64,000 bases of DNA from Branchiostoma floridae. Taxonomy: Eukaryota; Chordata; Leptocardii; Amphioxiformes; Branchiostomatidae. The stretch lies in NCBI RefSeq assembly GCF_000003815.2, contig NC_049996.1, positions 14,421,786-14,485,785 on the forward strand. The letters run 5' to 3'. The notes under the pieces were generated by a model, which searched no databases, had not been told where the DNA came from, and saw only the letters and a program-made list of their open reading frames with translations. Shown here piece by piece: positions 1 through 11,209 of the stretch; position 1 is the stretch's first letter, and each line of letters starts with the position of its first letter. Both the position numbers and the translations under genes were made by a program.

Positions 1-1580
1 TTGTAAAGGATTATAATGTGATATAGTTTCATTAATACTTGTTTAAATTATCTTCATTTATCCCATGAATGGTATATTTTAAAGCTATAACTGATACGAG
101 TGAGATACTAGCATTGATACCTCCATATCTAGGTACTAGTATATGGATAGAGACGCAACCGTTTTCAAAAGAACGCCAAACGATTTCATTTATTATTTAT
201 TCATACATCTGCAATAGCAAAGACCCTAATTCAATTGCACTTCTATATAATACCGACTTCAGGATGTATTTTAGTGATGGCTTTTGACTCATACCTCGAA
301 CAGCATCGGTTTCTGAATATATTATAAAGCAATCAAATTTGTTTCGATCTAGCGATGAGCAAAGTGCACTTGTCCTTCAGTTGTAGCTGCGTTTGTTGTG
401 CGTGTTTTGGGCACTCGATCTATGACTCACAATATGTCCCTGAAGAAGTCAAGGATGTTTTTACGGAGCCCATTGCATGTTGGGAAATACGGGACACCAT
501 GAGAAGCCCGAGGGGGTAAACACCATCGTTGCCATGACGACTTGTTTGCGGCGTATGCGTATTTTGCCCGGTCTATGTTGTAACGATAACGGTATTTCTT
601 CTTTGCCACTGACACATGACGGATTAAAACCATCAACGTAACATAAGTTTTAGTTTGTGAAGTAGAACACAACTGCACCAAACCATTAATGGTGTTCAGT
701 TGTCTTGCTGTGCCCTGTTGAGTATAAACAGTTTTCTCTTACAAGATATTCTAGTCTTAGAGTAATACCATTAAAGTTTGAATATCTGTGATTCTAATTC
801 ATTTTATTGTAATAATAGGCCGACAGTTGAAAAGATGCACCGCTGTATGAAGAGCATAGCTACAACATCAAGATGTCAACCACAGACTACTGCAGCACAT
901 GAGAGATGAAGAAGAAACCCTCACCTCTAAAGAACTGGGCATACTGCCACTAGTTATCAACATCTATATGTGTAACAGCTACATGTATTGGAAGCTGAAA
1001 TAACGCAGACTATACTTAATAGGACATTACTAGGAATGTTTTGAATAGTCCCTTATTTGAAGACAGGCATATAGTTTTCGAATAATATAGTGAACCACCG
1101 CTTTCGTCCAGTTACCTCTCCGTTTGCCGCTATATAATTGAGTCACAATATGATTTACTACGATTGCAAAGATCTTTATTGTTTTATTGTCCCATTCATA
1201 GATGGATGTTCAGTGCTTGATTGAATAATGACCATGGTATGCAAAATTAAAAGATTGAAAGAATCATAATCATAAAACATTATATGACTATCTCTTTGGC
1301 TAGTTTTGGTATGCATACACTGATTTGTTGTATTAACATATAAATACACTGTATATATTTGGCTACATTTCCACCTATAAAATTCTAATAGGCAACCTCT
1401 AGCACACGTAGTATGAAAAACCGTTAACTTTTATGTGCATGCAGTCAAACTGAAAGCAAATTTAGATGTTTAAAACATTATATAATTGTCAGTACAATTT
1501 GTATAGTTGGTGGAGAAAGTCAAATGAATCATATTAGATACAACAGAAACAAAATACACTAGTAATTGAGATACACGTTT
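1..1580. other. Intergenic DNA and probable 3' UTR of the TRIM gene
   Basis: No coding region is supported here. The short open frames at 69-287 and 427-681 have no recognisable motif or splice context. The right part lies just downstream of the minus-strand TRIM stop codon and is AT-rich, as expected of a 3' UTR. Confidence 0.5.
1175..1188 (-). promoter_or_regulatory. Candidate polyadenylation signals for the TRIM gene
   Basis: On the minus strand two AATAAA hexamers occur at 1183-1188 and 1175-1180, about 400 bases after the TRIM stop codon. The distance suits a simple 3' UTR. No cDNA is available to confirm use. Confidence 0.4.
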
Positions 1581-3533
1581 TTAGATTTTATAGATATTTA
1601 CTGGCATACCCCCTACCAGACTAGAAACAATTAGACACCGCCCATCACGTGATAGAGCCACGCCCATTGGTGCAAACAGCCCGTCATGCTTGGTGATCAC
1701 GTGCTTGACGAATGTTCCATCCCGACCGAACTTTGACACGCGATCGTTACGGCAATCTGCTACAATTATGTTGTCGTCACCATCCACGAAAACACCGGTA
1801 GGGCAGAAGAGTTGTCCGTCCCCTTTACCATACCCTGCTATGGTACCCACACGATTCCCCACCATATCAAACACACTGATGTTGTTACTACTCGGATCAC
1901 TGATGATGATTTGGTCTCTACTGTTGGTGGCAATGTACAGCCTCCAGGCAGATCGTACAGTTTTACGGGTCAGCAACTTTTTGAGCTCCTCGCTTCCCAC
2001 AAAACTGCATTCAATGCCACCGTTAGGAAGTAACACATACACCTGTGCACCCATAGACACTATGATATGGCCAGGCTTGTTTGCTGCTATACCCTGCGTA
2101 CTATACCGTTGATCGGCATCCTCTACATTAACGGCGTCTTTCTCCGCCCCACCACTGGTAAAGATGTGGATGTTGCTTCCATCTCCTGTGACGTACACGT
2201 TGTCGTTTGAATACGCCACGTCCTTAGGTTCGAAGGTCAAGTCAACGGTTTTTCTGACGTCAAAGGTCTCTCCGTTGAAGATCTTCAGCACTCGTTGCCC
2301 GGCGACGATGACGTCACCGGGGGCGGTGACCGCTAGACTGAATGACCGTGGTCTGCCGCTCTTCCATTGAGTGGTCAGTCCTCCCAGTGACGTCACAGTT
2401 TCTTCCCGATTTTCCCGCGGAGAGGTCTCTTCCATGAAGTTATCTGTCTTCCCTACTTGACCAAAAAGCGACTCGACTTCGGCTTTGACATCTTCCCTCT
2501 CTACTTCAAAAGTGAGGCCTTTGGATGCTTTTGTTGATAGTCCGTCTTTGTTTCCCGATTCAAAGCTTTTCATCTTCAAACTGTCCAGTCGATCTGCCAG
2601 ACAACCGCTAAGGGACAATATCTCCGTTGAGTTACCGTGGGCTAAAAGTGTTTGGGAGAGGTCTATGTGGGTCTTGTAGGAATCTAGAAGCTCTTCTTGC
2701 TTTCCAGATGTACTCTCTACCTTGTACTTGAGATTTTCTTCCAGCTCTTTGAGACAGCGTTCTTCTGACTCGCGTACGAGCTGGATAAGATACTGGGAAC
2801 GCTCGTGAATTTGTTGGCGAGATGTATCATACTGTTCCGACGCCCTCTTCGCAGTCTCCTCCGCCATGTCGAGTTTTCTCCGCTGGTTCTCCACGCAAAA
2901 CTGTGCCTCGTCGATTCCTTTCTCGATTCGCTTCAGCCCCTTCTCCCTGGCTTCCGTTATCTCGACGAAATCGTGCAGCTTGTGTGTTTTGACGACACAG
3001 TGTGCGCAGAGAACCTCACGGCAAGTGTTACAGTAGAGAACGCTCACCTCGCCATGGTCTTTACACTTCGTCGCTTCGCTCGAGCTCTCGGTGGCAACCA
3101 CCTTCTGTGTTTCTGACAGGTTGTCCGCTATCCACAGTTCGTGACGGTTAAAGGTGTCCGTCAGCCTGTGGGCTTCCTCACAAGCCACGCAGAGATACTT
3201 CATGCACTGAAAACAGTAGAATGCAGCATCTTTCTCGTCTGACTCACAGTCCGTGCAACTGGCTCTTACAACCTTTGTGTTGGGATCCCTTTGTACATAC
3301 AGCTTTGCCACAAGAGTGTTGTCCGGCAAACTCTGTACGCCGCCTTGTGACAGAGGGGTGTCCTGGCCGCACGTTGGACACGTCAACGCACCGCCGGTTG
3401 CCGGGATGTTCTCGAGACAACTCCGGCAAAACGTGTGAAGACATGTCAACACTTTGGGTTGATCGAAAACTTTAGAGCAGACTTTACAGAGATGATTTTG
3501 GCTGGAAAACGAAGCGGTTGGTCGAGACGCCAT
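1581..3533 (-). CDS. TRIM-family protein (RING, B-boxes, coiled coil, NHL repeats)
   Basis: This is an intact single-exon gene of 650 residues, predicted to be a RING E3 ubiquitin ligase. The RING finger has the C-x2-C-x11-C-x-H-x2-C-x2-C-x12-C-x2-C spacing from C16 to C55. Two B-box-type zinc motifs follow at about residues 92-134 and 155-193, then a charged coiled coil at about 200-330. The C-terminal part, about 390-650, has NHL-like beta-propeller repeats, for example near 'GVFVDGDDNIIVAD' and 'GVALSRDGRCLIV'. No filamin or SPRY domain is seen. The start is the first ATG, 15 codons before the first RING cysteine. TRIM-NHL proteins act as cytoplasmic ligases or RNA-binding regulators; substrate and pathway cannot be read from the sequence. 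Single-exon TRIM genes are common in expanded invertebrate TRIM sets. Confidence 0.93.
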   Translation of the reverse strand: MASRPTASFSSQNHLCKVCSKVFDQPKVLTCLHTFCRSCLENIPATGGALTCPTCGQDTPLSQGGVQSLPDNTLVAKLYVQRDPNTKVVRASCTDCESDEKDAAFYCFQCMKYLCVACEEAHRLTDTFNRHELWIADNLSETQKVVATESSSEATKCKDHGEVSVLYCNTCREVLCAHCVVKTHKLHDFVEITEAREKGLKRIEKGIDEAQFCVENQRRKLDMAEETAKRASEQYDTSRQQIHERSQYLIQLVRESEERCLKELEENLKYKVESTSGKQEELLDSYKTHIDLSQTLLAHGNSTEILSLSGCLADRLDSLKMKSFESGNKDGLSTKASKGLTFEVEREDVKAEVESLFGQVGKTDNFMEETSPRENREETVTSLGGLTTQWKSGRPRSFSLAVTAPGDVIVAGQRVLKIFNGETFDVRKTVDLTFEPKDVAYSNDNVYVTGDGSNIHIFTSGGAEKDAVNVEDADQRYSTQGIAANKPGHIIVSMGAQVYVLLPNGGIECSFVGSEELKKLLTRKTVRSAWRLYIATNSRDQIIISDPSSNNISVFDMVGNRVGTIAGYGKGDGQLFCPTGVFVDGDDNIIVADCRNDRVSKFGRDGTFVKHVITKHDGLFAPMGVALSRDGRCLIVSSLVGGMPVNIYKI

Positions 3534-3960
3534 TGTAGATTTGCCCTCTGACTAGAAGTCGTATGATGCCACGAAATGTTCAACAATGAATGCACTAGAG
3601 TAGATAGGCGTGACAATGCCTCATCATCTGATGGTGTTGAATATTTTATAAGGTAGGCAAAACGCACCTATTGTAATATCCCATGTAATACCCCTTGATT
3701 GCACTCTCTCTGATGGAATTTTGCAATATAGTTGAGTACCCACTGGCGTGAAGCTATTCTGTCTCTAACAATAGTCAAGGATGTCCTCAAATGTTCTGAA
3801 ACGTGAGAATATTATGAAAACGTAAGGATGCCTGGTACATAAATGAATATAACTATATATTTTCTGTTACCAAGAAAGAAAAAAAATCGCAGCCTTAAAC
3901 CTCTTGTAGCCAAATGTTATCATAAAAGAAGGGACGCGCTAAGTTTATTAGAATAAGAAC
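3534..3960. other. TRIM upstream region, no distinct feature
   Basis: This is the 5' flank of the TRIM gene. A promoter is expected here, but I see no clear TATA box or initiator. Confidence 0.4.
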
Positions 3961-3961
3961 A

Positions 3962-4402
3962 GCTGTGTTTGCTTGTGTGGATGGCAATCAGCACCAAGGA
4001 CAGGTGTAATTACATGTGTATGTGAGTCTGTGTGTGTGCGCGCGCGTGTTAACTATAGGCAACGTGTGTATGCCTGTGTATAGATGGCATTCAGCACCAA
4101 GGACAGGCATGATTTTATGTGTATGTGTGTGTGTATGCGTGTGTGTGCGTGCGCGCGCGCGTGTGTGTGTGCGCGCGCGTGTGTGTGTATATGTTGATTA
4201 TAGGTAAGATGTGTTTGCCTGTGTGTGGATGGCATTCAGCACCAAGGACAGGCATGCTTTCCTGTGCATGTGACTGTGTGTGTGTGTGCGCGCGCGCTTG
4301 TGTTTGTGTTATCCTGTTTATGAGCCTGTGTGGATGGCATTCAGTACCAAGGACAGGTATGGTTTCCTATGTATATGCTCTTTCACGTGTGTGGGGTCAG
4401 TA
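3962..4402. repeat. Tandem repeat with TG/CG tracts
   Basis: Four diverged copies share a core reading roughly 'GGCATTCAGCACCAAGGACA', near 3980, 4086, 4230 and 4337. They are separated by variable (TG)n and (CG)n stretches, so unit length ranges from about 105 to 150 bp. The alternating purine-pyrimidine tracts at about 4115-4192 and 4275-4300 could adopt Z-DNA. Open frames across this block are by-products of the repeat. Confidence 0.8.
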
Positions 4403-5046
4403 AAGAAGAAGGTGTGTTTGCATGTGTGTATTCGTGTCGAAATGCATAATGTTGCATACACAAGCTACGTAGCAAAGTGCTACACCTTTATCAGATATTT
4501 CTGTTTTCTGAGAAGTAAAGCGGGCAAACTGGTATATAAGCAACCCATAATTCCATTGACTCTCTTACCAATGCACCTGATCAAGTTCCACATACATATT
4601 GAGATTAGATAGGAGATCGCAACCAAACAGTAGTTTGAACAAAATTCTCGTTGATGCAGACGTTAAGTTTGACATGGATAAGTTTGAAATGGCGAGGATA
4701 ACACAACTACTTTCTAAGGGCTTTCAATTCAGTGATAAGGTAGCTACGGTTTTCAGGGTACAGTAAGTAATTGAAAACAAATAGATAAAGCTGTTTTGCA
4801 CCCCTGTGTAAAAATCACACTTGGTATGGTCCATTCAGCCAATGTCTGTTCTTGTCTTGCGGAAAAGGCTTGGATTGTTTTTCAACATTTTGGGTAAATT
4901 TATAGTTTTTGGTTCACAAATTAGTTATTCTAACGCGTGGAGTAAATATCAGGGTTGTTTCCACTGTGGATTTATGCCGTTTGTTCGATGTTGGAAGGAG
5001 AAAATGCACATTTCCTGAGCTGGAAGATTCTGAAGAAGACACGAAA

Positions 5047-5096
5047 ATGGCGTCATCGGAAGGACCGGGTTGGTTGGGGAGACGCGTTTTTACAAG
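5047..5096 (+). other. Candidate first coding exon (low confidence)
   Basis: An ATG in good Kozak context (ACGAAAATGG) opens a short frame reading MASSEGPGWLGRRVFT that runs into a strong donor, AAG|GTAAGA, at 5097. It could be exon 1 of a plus-strand gene. It ends in phase 2. No following exon is certain, and an assembly gap at 8069-8705 may hide one. The tandem exon-like modules from 9647 start in a compatible phase. Chance occurrence is quite possible. Confidence 0.25.
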
Positions 5097-5599
5097 GTAA
5101 GACAGCAAATTATGTCGTATTATCAATTTTTAATAAACTCATAACATCAAGTTATAATTACATGTGAATTGTTTCAGTAATTGTGAAAATTAGTGTGCTT
5201 CTCGAAATACTGCGCACTAATTTATAGGCCGGTTTATATTCGGAAATCTTTTTTGCATTTTCTTGATTTTTTTTTCTTTTTGGCGTCTTTAGAGAATGTC
5301 GAATTTGTTTCTTTTTTGTCGTAACGAAATGAGAGAATTGCGATGTAATATTGGTAGGAAACGTTCTATATACCCTTTTGTTTTTCATATCTCGACATGG
5401 TAATCAGCGTGTTTCAACGACCACCTGTTTATCATAAACCGCACGTGGGCATCTTTGAATCGTGATGTTTTTCCCGCCAAACAGTACATTCCTCTAAACA
5501 ACGCAAAAGGCTTCCGCACATCTGAAATATTCCAGTCCATTATTTAGATAAGTCTCAGCTTTTGTTGGCGCAGTAGAATATTCAGGGTTATTCTTCTTT

Positions 5600-5694
5600 G
5601 ATACCAAGCCGACGGTTGATGGTTTCAAACTACAATAATTTTGAAAATATTGCAGTTTGAAACCACGAACATCGACTTGATATCCATCACTACA
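5600..5694. mobile_element. Palindromic MITE-like hairpin, copy 1
   Basis: The sequence folds back on itself over about 95 bp. Both arms carry diverged forms of a GATATCAAGTCGA...TTTCAAACTGCAAT motif. It belongs to the same family as the hairpin at 6027-6120 but is more decayed. Confidence 0.65.
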
Positions 5695-6026
5695 CTGTCT
5701 TTAGAAAGGATGTAGGTTCCCCCTCGGATATAGGTGAACTAGCATTAGACTCATTCATCCCTTCGCAGTACGCTATTTGTTGTAATTTTTCTACAAGCAA
5801 ACATTAGAAAGTGATGGTCAAAATTGTTAGGACTGTTTTGAAACATTATTTATTGCTTCAAAGTTCTTCAAGAGTAGCAAATAATGACAAGCAACCAGTG
5901 GTGGCTAAAATTCTGGTAAAAGGCAGTATGAATGTATAACAAAGTTTTTTAGTGTAAGATACATGTAATGCTGGTGCTCCTTTATCCGTTGTGTAACCTA
6001 TATCCGTTGTTTTTAAAAACGGTATT

Positions 6027-6120
6027 TAGGAATATCAAGTCGACAGACATTAGTTTCAAATTGCAATATTTACAGGATATTGCAGTTTGAAACTACCATC
6101 TGTCGACTTGATATTCCTAA
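6027..6120. mobile_element. Palindromic MITE-like hairpin, copy 2
   Basis: This is a near-perfect inverted repeat of about 94 bp. The arms start TTAGGAATATCAAGTCGACAG and its complement and meet around 6072. It is a short non-autonomous element or foldback remnant with no coding capacity. Confidence 0.75.
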
Positions 6121-6391
6121 CGGGAGGTGCCCCAACACGGTACGCTTTTTCTTGCGCTCAAACTCATGGCGCTCCATCGCTAGTTGCCTGAGAGTGCTCA
6201 AATTTTTATGACTGAATTTTTTACACATAGATTTGAACAACACACTTGAATAAGAAATGCATTCATGTGATTCATGAACCTTTCGCGCTGCGTGTTACAA
6301 GCGGCAAACACTGTGAGACAATTTCGTGTATGTAACCTTCCAATTTTGTGCTACGCTGGACAGTGTGCCTAACTCGGGTCTACCGAAAGTG

Positions 6392-6464
6392 CGAAAAGGA
6401 ACGAAAAGGAACGAAAAGGAACGAAAAGGAACGAAAAGGAACGAAAAGGAACGAAAAGGAACGA
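6392..6464 (+). repeat. 10-bp minisatellite, left arm
   Basis: About seven near-identical copies of a 10-bp unit (GGAACGAAAA) lie in the left arm of the foldback element. Confidence 0.95.
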
Positions 6465-6848
6465 AGTATGAAGCAAATTCAAATAAAATCGATGGTAATA
6501 TTAGGAAAAGGTAAACTGTGATCGGCAAATGCATTTTGCGGCTTGTTCCACGAAATTCCTATAGCAATGGTTCAATGGAGGAATGAATATTGATGAGACC
6601 TATCTATGCATATCTATGTTCATGTACGTGTTAATGTGGTTATAACATTCCTTAGAATATCCATATTACATTTATATTATAAAATTTCACAAGAAGAAAT
6701 GGATTATGTTGAGAACGATTGCGCATATTTTATCATAAAAAGCCATGCTATGTGGATATAGTTGTTTAAAAAATGCAATGATAGCAAAGTTACAAGTATA
6801 TGTATTGCACAATTTGTAAGAACTTGACCTTAGAGAAATATAGGTCGA

Positions 6849-7382
6849 ATGTTCGAACCCAGGGAAGTCGACGATCGGAAGTTCGAGCCCAGCATGTTGG
6901 GAATTATTCTTCCTTCCTTTTCTTTCACACTTTCATTAATATCAATACAATGCCTTAAATTTGTTTTGCAACCAGGACATCTAAACCCGGCATTGGGATT
7001 TTTTTATCATCAGCGAGGGCCTGATGTCGGTCGCAAGAGGCAGAAATTTATTTGTATTGAATATGACGGAAAATTGTTGACAGAAATTGTATTTCCCAAT
7101 ATCCTTTGCACAAATTCCTCACGTTGGCACCTTTCTTCCCGCCAAAATGATGAATACTCATTGTACAACTTGATGAAATCTCTTTGGTACAATGTATATA
7201 TGTCTCTCCTTTTACAGCTTTTCTTTCGTTGTGAACGAGCGAGAAGATATGTCTCCAGTCTCCAGAAAACCATGTTGTTGGCCCTGTTGAAGGGAGCTGT
7301 CATGCTCGTGGGGCAGCAGTTTATTAGCATATCTTTCCTGACCGGATTTCGCGGGTCATTTGCATGCGGCGCTCCCCTCTAG
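6849..7382 (+). CDS. Unrecognised 177-codon open frame inside the foldback element
   Basis: I do not recognise this protein. It is the longest open frame between the inverted arms and starts at an ATG. It has no transposase motif, signal peptide or clear domain, though a Leu/Phe-rich stretch is visible. The DNA at its start has two tRNA-like 'GTTCGARCCC' words. It may be a chance frame in AT-rich DNA or a remnant of an element-encoded protein. Confidence 0.15.
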   Translation: MFEPREVDDRKFEPSMLGIILPSFSFTLSLISIQCLKFVLQPGHLNPALGFFYHQRGPDVGRKRQKFICIEYDGKLLTEIVFPNILCTNSSRWHLSSRQNDEYSLYNLMKSLWYNVYMSLLLQLFFRCERARRYVSSLQKTMLLALLKGAVMLVGQQFISISFLTGFRGSFACGAPL

Positions 7383-7698
7383 GGAGAATAAAAGCCACCC
7401 AAATACAACAACAACGTTACAATCTTGCCTCATCCTGAAAATGTATAATAATCGATATTCATCTACCACCCACTGAATTTTAGTCCTTACTTTCTTATCT
7501 CAGTTCCGTTTCTTTGTATTTCGCAGATCTTCAAAGAATAATTTAGCCACACAAAAACAACAGCCTGAAACAGCGCTGTAAAAATTTGATAATGTCAAAT
7601 TCTCGGTAAAATAGAACACGTTTTATAGGCTTCTAACGCCCGCAGTACCGATTCCTTATATTCTCATTGATTTTATTTAAGTTTGCTTCATACTCCAT

Positions 7699-7779
7699 TC
7701 CTTTTCGTTCCTTTTCGTTCCTTTTCGTTCCTTTTCGTTCCTTTTCGTTCCTTTTCGTTCCTTTTCGCTCCTTTTCGAC
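7699..7779 (-). repeat. 10-bp minisatellite, right arm
   Basis: About eight copies of TTCCTTTTCG, the reverse complement of the left-arm unit. The last two units are diverged. Confidence 0.95.
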
Positions 7780-8068
7780 CCCGTTCAATCCTGTACGCTC
7801 CTTTTCCCACTTGCTCTACTCCGACGAACTCGGTACACTTTAGTACCATTTTGCTCTCTTCAGAAGATATGGTAGCTTTCATTACACAGAAAAAACTAAC
7901 AGTATGATACTTCAGGTCTCTTCTGACAAAAGCATCGCGACTGACAGTCCATCTTGGCTCACATGAGGCAGGCTGCTTTGATGTGTTTTAAGCAGTTACG
8001 GTGTATAAGGTTATATATCGTACTATGATATGTTACAACGCATGCGAACACAATACACCATAATTTGC

Positions 8069-8705
8069 NNNNNNNNNNNNNNNNNNNNNNNNNNNNNNNN
8101 NNNNNNNNNNNNNNNNNNNNNNNNNNNNNNNNNNNNNNNNNNNNNNNNNNNNNNNNNNNNNNNNNNNNNNNNNNNNNNNNNNNNNNNNNNNNNNNNNNNN
8201 NNNNNNNNNNNNNNNNNNNNNNNNNNNNNNNNNNNNNNNNNNNNNNNNNNNNNNNNNNNNNNNNNNNNNNNNNNNNNNNNNNNNNNNNNNNNNNNNNNNN
8301 NNNNNNNNNNNNNNNNNNNNNNNNNNNNNNNNNNNNNNNNNNNNNNNNNNNNNNNNNNNNNNNNNNNNNNNNNNNNNNNNNNNNNNNNNNNNNNNNNNNN
8401 NNNNNNNNNNNNNNNNNNNNNNNNNNNNNNNNNNNNNNNNNNNNNNNNNNNNNNNNNNNNNNNNNNNNNNNNNNNNNNNNNNNNNNNNNNNNNNNNNNNN
8501 NNNNNNNNNNNNNNNNNNNNNNNNNNNNNNNNNNNNNNNNNNNNNNNNNNNNNNNNNNNNNNNNNNNNNNNNNNNNNNNNNNNNNNNNNNNNNNNNNNNN
8601 NNNNNNNNNNNNNNNNNNNNNNNNNNNNNNNNNNNNNNNNNNNNNNNNNNNNNNNNNNNNNNNNNNNNNNNNNNNNNNNNNNNNNNNNNNNNNNNNNNNN
8701 NNNNN
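8069..8705. other. Assembly gap (N run)
   Basis: 637 undetermined bases. Open frames that appear to cross it are artefacts. Confidence 1.
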
Positions 8706-9646
8706 TTTATTTATGTGTATCATGGCGTTGTGTGACTGCTGAAAAGAGTTCGTATAGTTAGCGACACGAGCCGCCAATACGCAGAGGCCGGTGACCGCAG
8801 TGATTCAGCACTGTCAACATTACTGTTAGAATTCTGTTTTTTGAAAAAAAACATGAAGTAAATATGTTAAAGTATACTTTGAATGCAAATTAAAGCTGTG
8901 TGCATGGACTTGGTTTATTTACCTTTGTAATCAGCATAGTCAGTGGTAACAAACACGGTGTACTTATTGATAATAAGATCAGCAAAAAATCCGTGCCGTC
9001 TTAGGACGGGAACCGTCTTAGGGCGGCCCCCGTTAAATACCCTGTTTTGAATAACAACGGATATAGGATACCACACGGATAAAGGTGAACTAGCATTACA
9101 TGTCATGCTCAAGTAAAACTTCTACCAAAATACCTATCATCTCTAGCAGGACTCACAAGTTGTCATTTGATGAAGTCAAGTCTCTTTTGGGTACATCTTT
9201 TCCCATCAGTGCTCTAAATTGATTCTTGTTTATTATAAAATAAAGATGGGTGATCATATCATGATTGGTAACCAGGTTATTAGATACAAGAGTATTGGGC
9301 TAACTACTAGTACTCCAATGAGTTACTATAATTGTGTATTGTTACTTCTTTGCCTCAGACTGTCATTTCACAGTTTGATTTGTCTTAAGGAGTGCTAATA
9401 TACCTTTCTATTGTACAACCATGTAGTTACCTGTGTCCTGAGAGTCAGCCAGCTGTGCAGGTGTTCCTGTCCTGATGAGATGAGACTTGTGATGACAGAG
9501 GCACCAGGTGATCAGATACAGGAGTATCAGGCTAGGTGAGAAAAATCTCAATTCTGTATTTTATCTACTGTTCCCTTTGTGTTATTTGAGACAAGTCAGT
9601 AACTTGTAATGTCTGTATAGTTATAGGTGTCTTCTGACTGCTGCAG
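8706..9646. other. Intergenic stretch; one possible diverged exon-like module
   Basis: No gene is supported. A segment around 9470-9540 (after ...GTGCAG, ending ...GAGTATCAG) looks like a diverged relative of the exon-like modules that follow. Around 9060-9110 there is a short match to DNA near 5720-5750 (GGTGAACTAGCATTA), which points to a shared repeat. Confidence 0.35.
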
Positions 9647-10476
9647 AAGTGAGGACTCCTGTCTAAACCTGACAAGACTGGACTGAACTAGACCAGACTG
9701 AGATAATATGAAGATGGAAGAAGAATATCAGGTAAGAAAAATCTGTATCTTTATTTTGACTACTATTCACTTTGTGTTATTTGAGACAAGTGTGTAACTT
9801 GTAATATCTGCATAGTTAGGTGTCTGCTGACTGCTGCAGTAGTGAGGACTCCTGTCTGAACCTGACAAGACTGGATTGAACCAGACCAGACTGAGATAAT
9901 ATGAAGATGCAAGAAGAATATCAGGTAAGAAAAATCTGTATCTGCATTTTGACTCCTATTAACTTGGTGTTATTTGAGACAAGTGTGTAACTTGCAATGT
10001 CTGTATAGTTAGGTGGCTGCTAACTGATGCAGTAGTGAGGACTCCTGTCTGAACCTGACAAGACTGGATTGGACCAGACCAGGTGATTTGAAGACTGCAG
10101 AGAAATATCAGGTGAGAAATATATGACTTCTGCATTTTATCTAACATTTACTTTGTGTTATTTCAGACAAGTGTGTAACTTGTAATGTCTATAGTTAGGT
10201 GCCTGCTGACTGCTGCAGTAGTGAGGACTCCTGTCTGAACCTGACAAGACTGGATTGGACTAGACCAGACAATTTGAAGACCCAAGAGGAATATCAGGTG
10301 AGAAATACATGAATTCTCCATTTCATCTTACATTAATTACTATGTGTTATTTGAGATGTGTGTGTAACCTGGTGTCTGCCGACTGTTGCAGTAGTGAGGA
10401 CTCCTGTCTGAACCTGACAAGACTGGATTGAACTAGACCAGACTAAGATAATATGAAGATGGAAGAAGAATATCAG
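9647..10476 (+). repeat. Five tandem exon-like modules with conserved splice sites
   Basis: Five copies of a 79- or 85-nt segment lie at 9647-9731, 9840-9924, 10033-10111, 10219-10297 and 10392-10476. Each is preceded by an acceptor-like TGCAG and followed by a donor, CAG|GTAAGA or CAG|GTGAGA. Start-to-start spacing is 193, 193, 186 and 173 bp. All share GTGAGGACTCCTGTCT near the 5' end and AATATCAG at the 3' end. The middle two (79 nt) are open in one frame; the 85-nt copies contain TGA in that frame. They look like duplicated exons of a noncoding or untranslated transcript, or a satellite carrying splice-like motifs. Confidence 0.6.
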
Positions 10477-10562
10477 GTGAGAAAAATCTGTACCTGCATT
10501 GTGACTACTACATGCATTCACTTGGTGTTATTTGTGTTAATTGACCCGCCGCCCCAAAATCG

Positions 10563-10680
10563 ACCCGCCGCCCTGCACGGAGGAATGGGATCCTTGCTAG
10601 CACCCGCCGCCCTGCACGGAGGAATGGGATCCTTGCTAGCACCCGCCGCCCTGCACGGAGGAAGGCGATCCTAGCTAGCA
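10563..10680. repeat. GC-rich 39-bp minisatellite, three units
   Basis: Three tandem copies of a 39-bp unit containing ACCCGCCGCCCTGCACGGAG. The last copy is slightly diverged. Confidence 0.9.
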
Positions 10681-10797
10681 AGCCTACCCGCCCGCCCCTT
10701 TCATTTCCAACAGAGAAAGTGCTCTCATGCCTTTACATGCTTTTTTGTGGCACAATTTTATGATAGAAGAAACTTATTACTGATTTAAACCATTGAT

Positions 10798-11209
10798 TAT
10801 GTGGGACCGCGTGGCACGATCGGGAGCGCGTTGGTCTCAGGCCCGAGAGGTCCCGGGTTCAAATCCGCTTGCCGTGTCACCGATCTTGTGCCCTTGGGAA
10901 AGGCACTTTACACGACTTTCCTCACCTAACTCAGGTGTGAATGAGTACATAGCTGCGGCTAGTGGCAGTGACAGGCCTTTGTGGTGGTGAAAGGCCATAG
11001 GGGCATGTTCGGGCATGACGCACCCGCCATGACACATGAGTCAGGGGTAGGAGGAACCCCTTGCATCCTTGGTCGGAAGTCCTCCTAGGAGACGGAAACT
11101 CCAAACAACAAACCTCTGTGGATCTGCCGCTACCAGCCCAAAGCTGCCTAGGCAGATCCGTGTAATGAGTTGTATCATTGGCAAATAAATAAATAAATAA
11201 AAAAATAAA
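10798..11209 (+). mobile_element. tRNA-derived SINE with 12-bp target-site duplication
   Basis: The head (10801-10880) resembles a tRNA gene, with a good B-box GGTTCAAATCC at about 10857-10867 and a weaker A-box. The body includes TGCCCTTGGGAAAGGCACTT, and the tail is (AAAT)n. A perfect 12-bp direct repeat, TAAACCATTGAT, flanks it at 10786-10797 and 11210-11221, which is direct evidence of retroposition. A second copy of the 5' 300 bp is at 23006. Confidence 0.9.

Larger units (their letters stand above)
6345..7855. mobile_element. Foldback-type element with tandem repeats in its inverted arms
   Basis: The two ends are inverted copies of each other over more than 150 bp. Each arm has three parts: an outer diverged segment (around 'GTGTGCCTAACTCG' on the left), a run of a 10-bp GGAACGAAAA repeat (6392-6464 on the left, reverse complement at 7699-7779 on the right), and an inner segment beginning GTATGAAGCAAA and continuing through an AAATAAAATC motif. 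Inverted arms made of short tandem repeats are the hallmark of foldback (FB-like) elements. The outer limits are approximate because the outermost bases have diverged. The interior holds one open frame of 177 codons with no recognised domain. Confidence 0.65.

Noticed and set aside
4016-4612. Cys/Val/Arg-rich open frames over the TG/CG repeats
   Set aside because: Low-complexity dinucleotide repeats with no start or splice context.
7959-8777. Open frames across 8069-8705
   Set aside because: They consist almost entirely of undetermined bases.
10801-10880. tRNA gene
   Set aside because: The tRNA-like head is followed by a SINE body and tail and flanked by a target-site duplication. The A-box is degenerate.
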